This document shows, in pieces, positions 6,312 through 7,882 of a DNA stretch of 7,882 nt. Positions within the stretch are counted from its first letter, which is position 1, and each line of letters begins with the position of its first letter. Position numbers and translations under genes: made by a program. Source of the stretch: an uncultured Eubacteriales bacterium (GTDB lineage: Bacteria > Bacillota > Clostridia > Oscillospirales > CAG-272); contig CAKSPL010000051.1 in the NCBI GenBank assembly GCA_934481325.1, positions 1 to 7,882 of the forward strand, written 5' to 3'. The notes under the pieces are model-generated. The model was not told the origin of the DNA. It saw nothing but the letters and a program-made list of their open reading frames with translations, and did not search any database.

Positions 6312-6661
6312 CGTTTCTCTCCTCCCGGATTGTCCGTACCGTAAATCAAGCTTTCAATGATGCCTTTCGCTCTGCCCCACTCCGCAAGATTTGCGGCATA
6401 GGTCTGCCTGCCTTTTTCGGTCAGGCGATAATAGCGGCGGCGTGCGCCGCTTTCCTCATCTCCCCAATAGGAAGAGATACAACCGGATTCCTCCAGTCTC
6501 CGAAACGCAATATACAGTGTAGCTTCTTTCATTTCGTACTCGTTGCCCGTGGCTTTTCGGATTACGCGGTTAATCCCGTAACCGTAATTGTCTCCTTCCG
6601 CCAGAATCGCCAAAATAATGGTGTCGGTATTCCCGCGGATAAGATCGGATGCGACTGACAT
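6308..6661 (-). CDS. PadR-family transcriptional regulator
   Basis: 117 residues, the size of the short PadR subgroup 2: an N-terminal winged helix-turn-helix followed by a C-terminal helix for dimerisation. Visible signatures are TIILAILAEGDNYGYGI at 14-30, the recognition-helix region EATLYIAFRRLEESGCI at 46-62 and the wing with GARRRYYRLTEKGRQ at 72-86. Such proteins repress their own operon and often a membrane partner gene until a ligand or envelope signal is sensed; the ligand is unknown here. The start is fixed by GGAGGTGAG four nt before the ATG. It is the first gene of a two-gene operon with the HAAS/DUF4097 protein and overlaps it by 4 nt. A dyad over its promoter (6690-6716) suggests autoregulation. 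Confidence 0.94.
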   Translation of the reverse strand: MSVASDLIRGNTDTIILAILAEGDNYGYGINRVIRKATGNEYEMKEATLYIAFRRLEESGCISSYWGDEESGARRRYYRLTEKGRQTYAANLAEWGRAKGIIESLIYGTDNPGGEKR

Positions 6662-6679
6662 TTTCTCACCTCCATAATC

Positions 6680-6708
6680 ATTTTATCAAAAGATACATCG
6701 CCTGTCAA
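6680..6708 (-). promoter_or_regulatory. Near-consensus sigma-A promoter of padR operon
   Basis: On the minus strand, consensus TTGACA (6703-6708) and TAAAAT (6680-6685) are 17 bp apart, with TGA forming an extended -10. An A/T-rich block at about 6717-6736 upstream of the -35 could act as an UP element. A promoter this strong driving a repressor gene suggests it is normally held down by repression. Confidence 0.88.
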
Positions 6709-6716
6709 GGTATCTT
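6690..6716. promoter_or_regulatory. Dyad over padR promoter, candidate PadR operator
   Basis: AAGATAC (6690-6696), 13 bp, then GTATCTT (6710-6716) form a perfect 7-bp inverted repeat. One arm lies in the -35/-10 spacer and the other just upstream of the -35, so a bound dimer would block RNA polymerase. ATAC/GTAT half-sites are typical of PadR-family operators. Its position immediately before padR supports autoregulation; this is inference. Confidence 0.6.
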
Positions 6717-6750
6717 GCAAAATTTTATAATTTTTCAGGGATACGGGAAA

Positions 6751-6980
6751 AGCCGCAGTTGAATTGCTACGGCGGGGGCGAAAAAACATATTGCGGCGGA
6801 AAAGCGGTGGCGTGCGGAAAAACCACGCAACGGCGGGGCGGCGTCGGGGTGGGAACCCGCGCACGACAAAAAATGGGCGATGTCGGAGAAAACCCGCGTT
6901 GCGGCGGGTGAAGTGAGGGCGGATGGAACCCACACACGGCAAAAAGCGGGCAATGTTGAAGAGCCCGCGCTACGGCAAAA
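6751..6980. repeat. Degenerate GC-rich tandem repeat, period 71 bp
   Basis: A CGGCGGG-like core recurs at 6770, 6831 and 6902 and, weakened to CGGCAAA, at 6973. The spacings are 61, 71 and 71 bp. Before each later core is a shared stretch of the form GCA/ACGRCAAAAA-GGGCRATGTYG then AA-CCCGCG, clearest in units 6831-6901 and 6902-6972. The first unit looks shortened by about 10 bp. Copies are diverged by point changes and small indels. Several small dyads occur (CCCGC...GCGGG at 6893, GCGTG...CACGC near 6810-6828). Together with the padR promoter and the terminator, this accounts for the gene-free interval 6662-7017. No function is evident; an old extragenic repetitive element is the likeliest reading. 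Confidence 0.6.
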
Positions 6981-7003
6981 GCGAACACAAACCCGAGGAC
7001 GTC

Positions 7004-7033
7004 AAAAAGGGTGCCGTTTACGGCACCCTTTTT
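7004..7033 (-). terminator. Intrinsic terminator of rlmA-glycosyltransferase unit
   Basis: AAAAAGGGTGCCG (7004-7016) and CGGCACCCTTTTT (7021-7033) form a perfect 13-bp stem with a 4-nt loop. On the minus strand the GC stem is followed by TTTTT, a classical terminator. The TAA stop of the glycosyltransferase (7018-7020) lies in the loop, so the upstream arm is coding sequence. The mirror A/T tracts make it potentially bidirectional. Confidence 0.92.
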
Positions 7034-7725
7034 TCCTGATTTTCTTTTCTGACGATGCGGCGGGCTTCCCGCAGCATCCGGAATCCGTCACGAAGCGGGC
7101 GAATGTGCGAGCTGTTTGCAGTATGTACCCGCACGGGCAATTCCGTAACGGGCACACCTGCCCGTTTGGCGCGCAACAGCGTTTCCAACTCAAAGGAGTA
7201 TCCGTTTTCACGAAGCGGGGTAAACAATGCCACCGCCACCGCCCCGGTATATGCCTTGCATCCGCTTTGCGGATCGCTGACCGGGAGCGCGGTGATTCTT
7301 TGCAACAGGCGGCGATACATTCCGGAAAAAATGCGCCTTGGCAAAGAGTACGCCCCATATCCGTCTTTCCCCGCACGCGTACCCACCGCAATGCCGCCGT
7401 TTTTTTCCACCGCCTGCAAAAACGGCAAGATAACCTCCGTGCCGTACGCAAGGTCGGCATCGGTATAAAAAATCAACTCTCCGCTGGCGGCAAGCACGCC
7501 GCGGCGCAATACCCCACCCTTGCCGAGATGCTCTCCTCTCAGCACACGGCAGGCGGATAGCCCCAGCCTTTCCACACGCGCTCCGCCATCGTCGGTACTG
7601 CCGTCATCGCAAAACAGAATTTCGGCATCATACGGCAGTTTTTCCACCGTCGCCGCAAGGCGGCGGGCGGTGTTTTCCAGCACTGCCGCATCGTTGTAAA
7701 ACGGAATCAGAATACTGACCTTCAC
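7018..7725 (-). CDS. Family 2 glycosyltransferase (DPM/GtrB-like catalytic domain only)
   Basis: 235 residues, a single GT-A domain. It transfers a sugar from a nucleotide-sugar, in DPM1/GtrB relatives to polyprenyl phosphate at the inner membrane face; the exact donor and acceptor here are unknown. Motifs: N-terminal strand VSILIPFYND (3-12), CDDGSTD at 39-45 for nucleotide binding, YTDADLAYG at 87-95 containing the metal-binding DxD, DPQSGCKAYT at 151-160 resembling the SGFRAF-type loop of polyprenyl-phosphate glycosyltransferases, and SFELE at 177-181. There are no C-terminal membrane helices, unlike GtrB. The GTG start overlaps the stop of the upstream rRNA methyltransferase gene in GTGA, with AGGAG 4 nt before it. 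The next ATG would cut off the first strand, so GTG is preferred. The basic C-terminal tail (RRIVRKENQEKR) may touch the membrane. Confidence 0.9.
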   Translation of the reverse strand: MKVSILIPFYNDAAVLENTARRLAATVEKLPYDAEILFCDDGSTDDGGARVERLGLSACRVLRGEHLGKGGVLRRGVLAASGELIFYTDADLAYGTEVILPFLQAVEKNGGIAVGTRAGKDGYGAYSLPRRIFSGMYRRLLQRITALPVSDPQSGCKAYTGAVAVALFTPLRENGYSFELETLLRAKRAGVPVTELPVRVHTANSSHIRPLRDGFRMLREARRIVRKENQEKRVP

Positions 7726-7882
7726 ACCGCTCCTGCCTTTCGGTAAACGCCGAAATCCGCCTCGGCACCACAGGTAAGCGTTTTGATGGCGGCAAGCCGT
7801 TCTTTTCCCTCCCGGGGAGTGCGGTAATAGTACGGTGTCATCGCAAAAAGATTCTGTGCGTCTTCGCCCGAAAGCTCCATTG
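7722..7882 (-). CDS. rlmA: C-terminus of RlmA-type 23S rRNA (guanine-N1)-methyltransferase (cut by window)
   Basis: Only the last 52 codons are present; the frame stays open through the right edge. The segment LSGEDAQNLFAMTPYYYRT, then a helix (GKERLAAIKTL) and EADFGVYRK close to the stop, resembles the C-terminal end of RlmA proteins (L-M-TP-x-x-x-R followed by F-x-V/I near the end). RlmA methylates N1 of G745 (Gram-negatives) or G748 (Gram-positives, RlmAII/TlrB) in 23S rRNA hairpin 35 using SAM. The zinc finger and SAM-binding motifs would be outside the window, so the call rests on a short stretch. The stop overlaps the glycosyltransferase start by 4 nt. The Met at 7880 is almost certainly internal. 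Confidence 0.68.
   Translation of the reverse strand, partial: MELSGEDAQNLFAMTPYYYRTPREGKERLAAIKTLTCGAEADFGVYRKAGAV

Noticed and set aside
6726..6731. Rightward TATAAT as a promoter into the repeat region
   Set aside because: No acceptable -35 lies at 16-18 bp (the sequence there is TGTCAA, the complement of the padR -35). It is better read as the A/T-rich upstream part of the padR promoter.
6751..6980. CRISPR array
   Set aside because: Copies are diverged along their length, there is no alternation of constant repeat and variable spacer, and no cas genes are present.
6735..6988. Short leftward Pro/His/Phe-rich frames over the 71-bp repeats
   Set aside because: All three frames are open because of low A/T content. 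A 71-bp period is not a multiple of 3, so the frames do not encode a repeated peptide. No ribosome binding site supports a start.

Overview
The window looks like chromosomal DNA from a Gram-positive member of the Clostridia, probably near Oscillospiraceae/Ruminococcaceae. The reasons are consensus Firmicutes promoters and AGGAGG-type ribosome binding sites, a yajC gene followed by a TIGR04086/YrzE-type membrane protein, and a PadR regulator paired with a HAAS-type membrane protein. The taxonomic call is inference; no rRNA or marker phylogeny is available here.

Layout. From the left edge to 2958, the minus strand carries a tightly packed unit transcribed leftward: rimM (16S maturation factor), trmD (tRNA m1G37 methyltransferase, overlapping rimM by 11 nt) and, 18 nt further, a large polytopic O-antigen ligase/Wzy-family protein cut by the window edge. 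The usual flanking ribosomal genes rpsP and rplS are absent. A 181-nt divergent intergenic region (2959-3139) contains one well-formed sigma-A promoter in each direction and a near-perfect 15-bp palindrome between them. Rightward, yajC is followed by a four-helix TIGR04086 membrane protein and a small LsrG-like ABM-fold protein. A 13-bp hairpin between yajC and the TIGR04086 gene buries the latter's Shine-Dalgarno sequence. Two strong GC-rich hairpins (4473-4509 and 4546-4585) separate this unit from the convergent one.

From 6661 down to 4605 lies a two-gene leftward operon: a PadR-family repressor and, overlapping by ATGA, a 568-residue protein that fuses a HAAS-type cytoplasmic domain, five membrane helices and an outer DUF4097-type beta-helix with eight TSG-centred repeats. 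Its promoter is near consensus and carries an AAGATAC-N13-GTATCTT dyad, a good autoregulatory operator candidate. This looks like a cell-envelope sensing or adaptation module.

Upstream of padR, 6751-6980 is a GC-rich degenerate tandem repeat (period 71 bp, one unit 61 bp) with no credible gene. At the right edge, transcribed leftward, are the C-terminus of an RlmA-type 23S rRNA methyltransferase and, overlapping it by GTGA, a family-2 glycosyltransferase whose stop codon lies in the loop of its own intrinsic terminator.

The overall picture is mostly housekeeping (ribosome/tRNA maturation, Sec accessory) intermixed with envelope polysaccharide functions. I found no mobile element, CRISPR array, tRNA or rRNA. 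The least ordinary items are the SD-sequestering hairpin, the PadR-HAAS-beta-helix fusion with its operator, the 71-bp repeats, and the ligase-family protein attached to rimM-trmD, which has Gln where the family motif usually has His.
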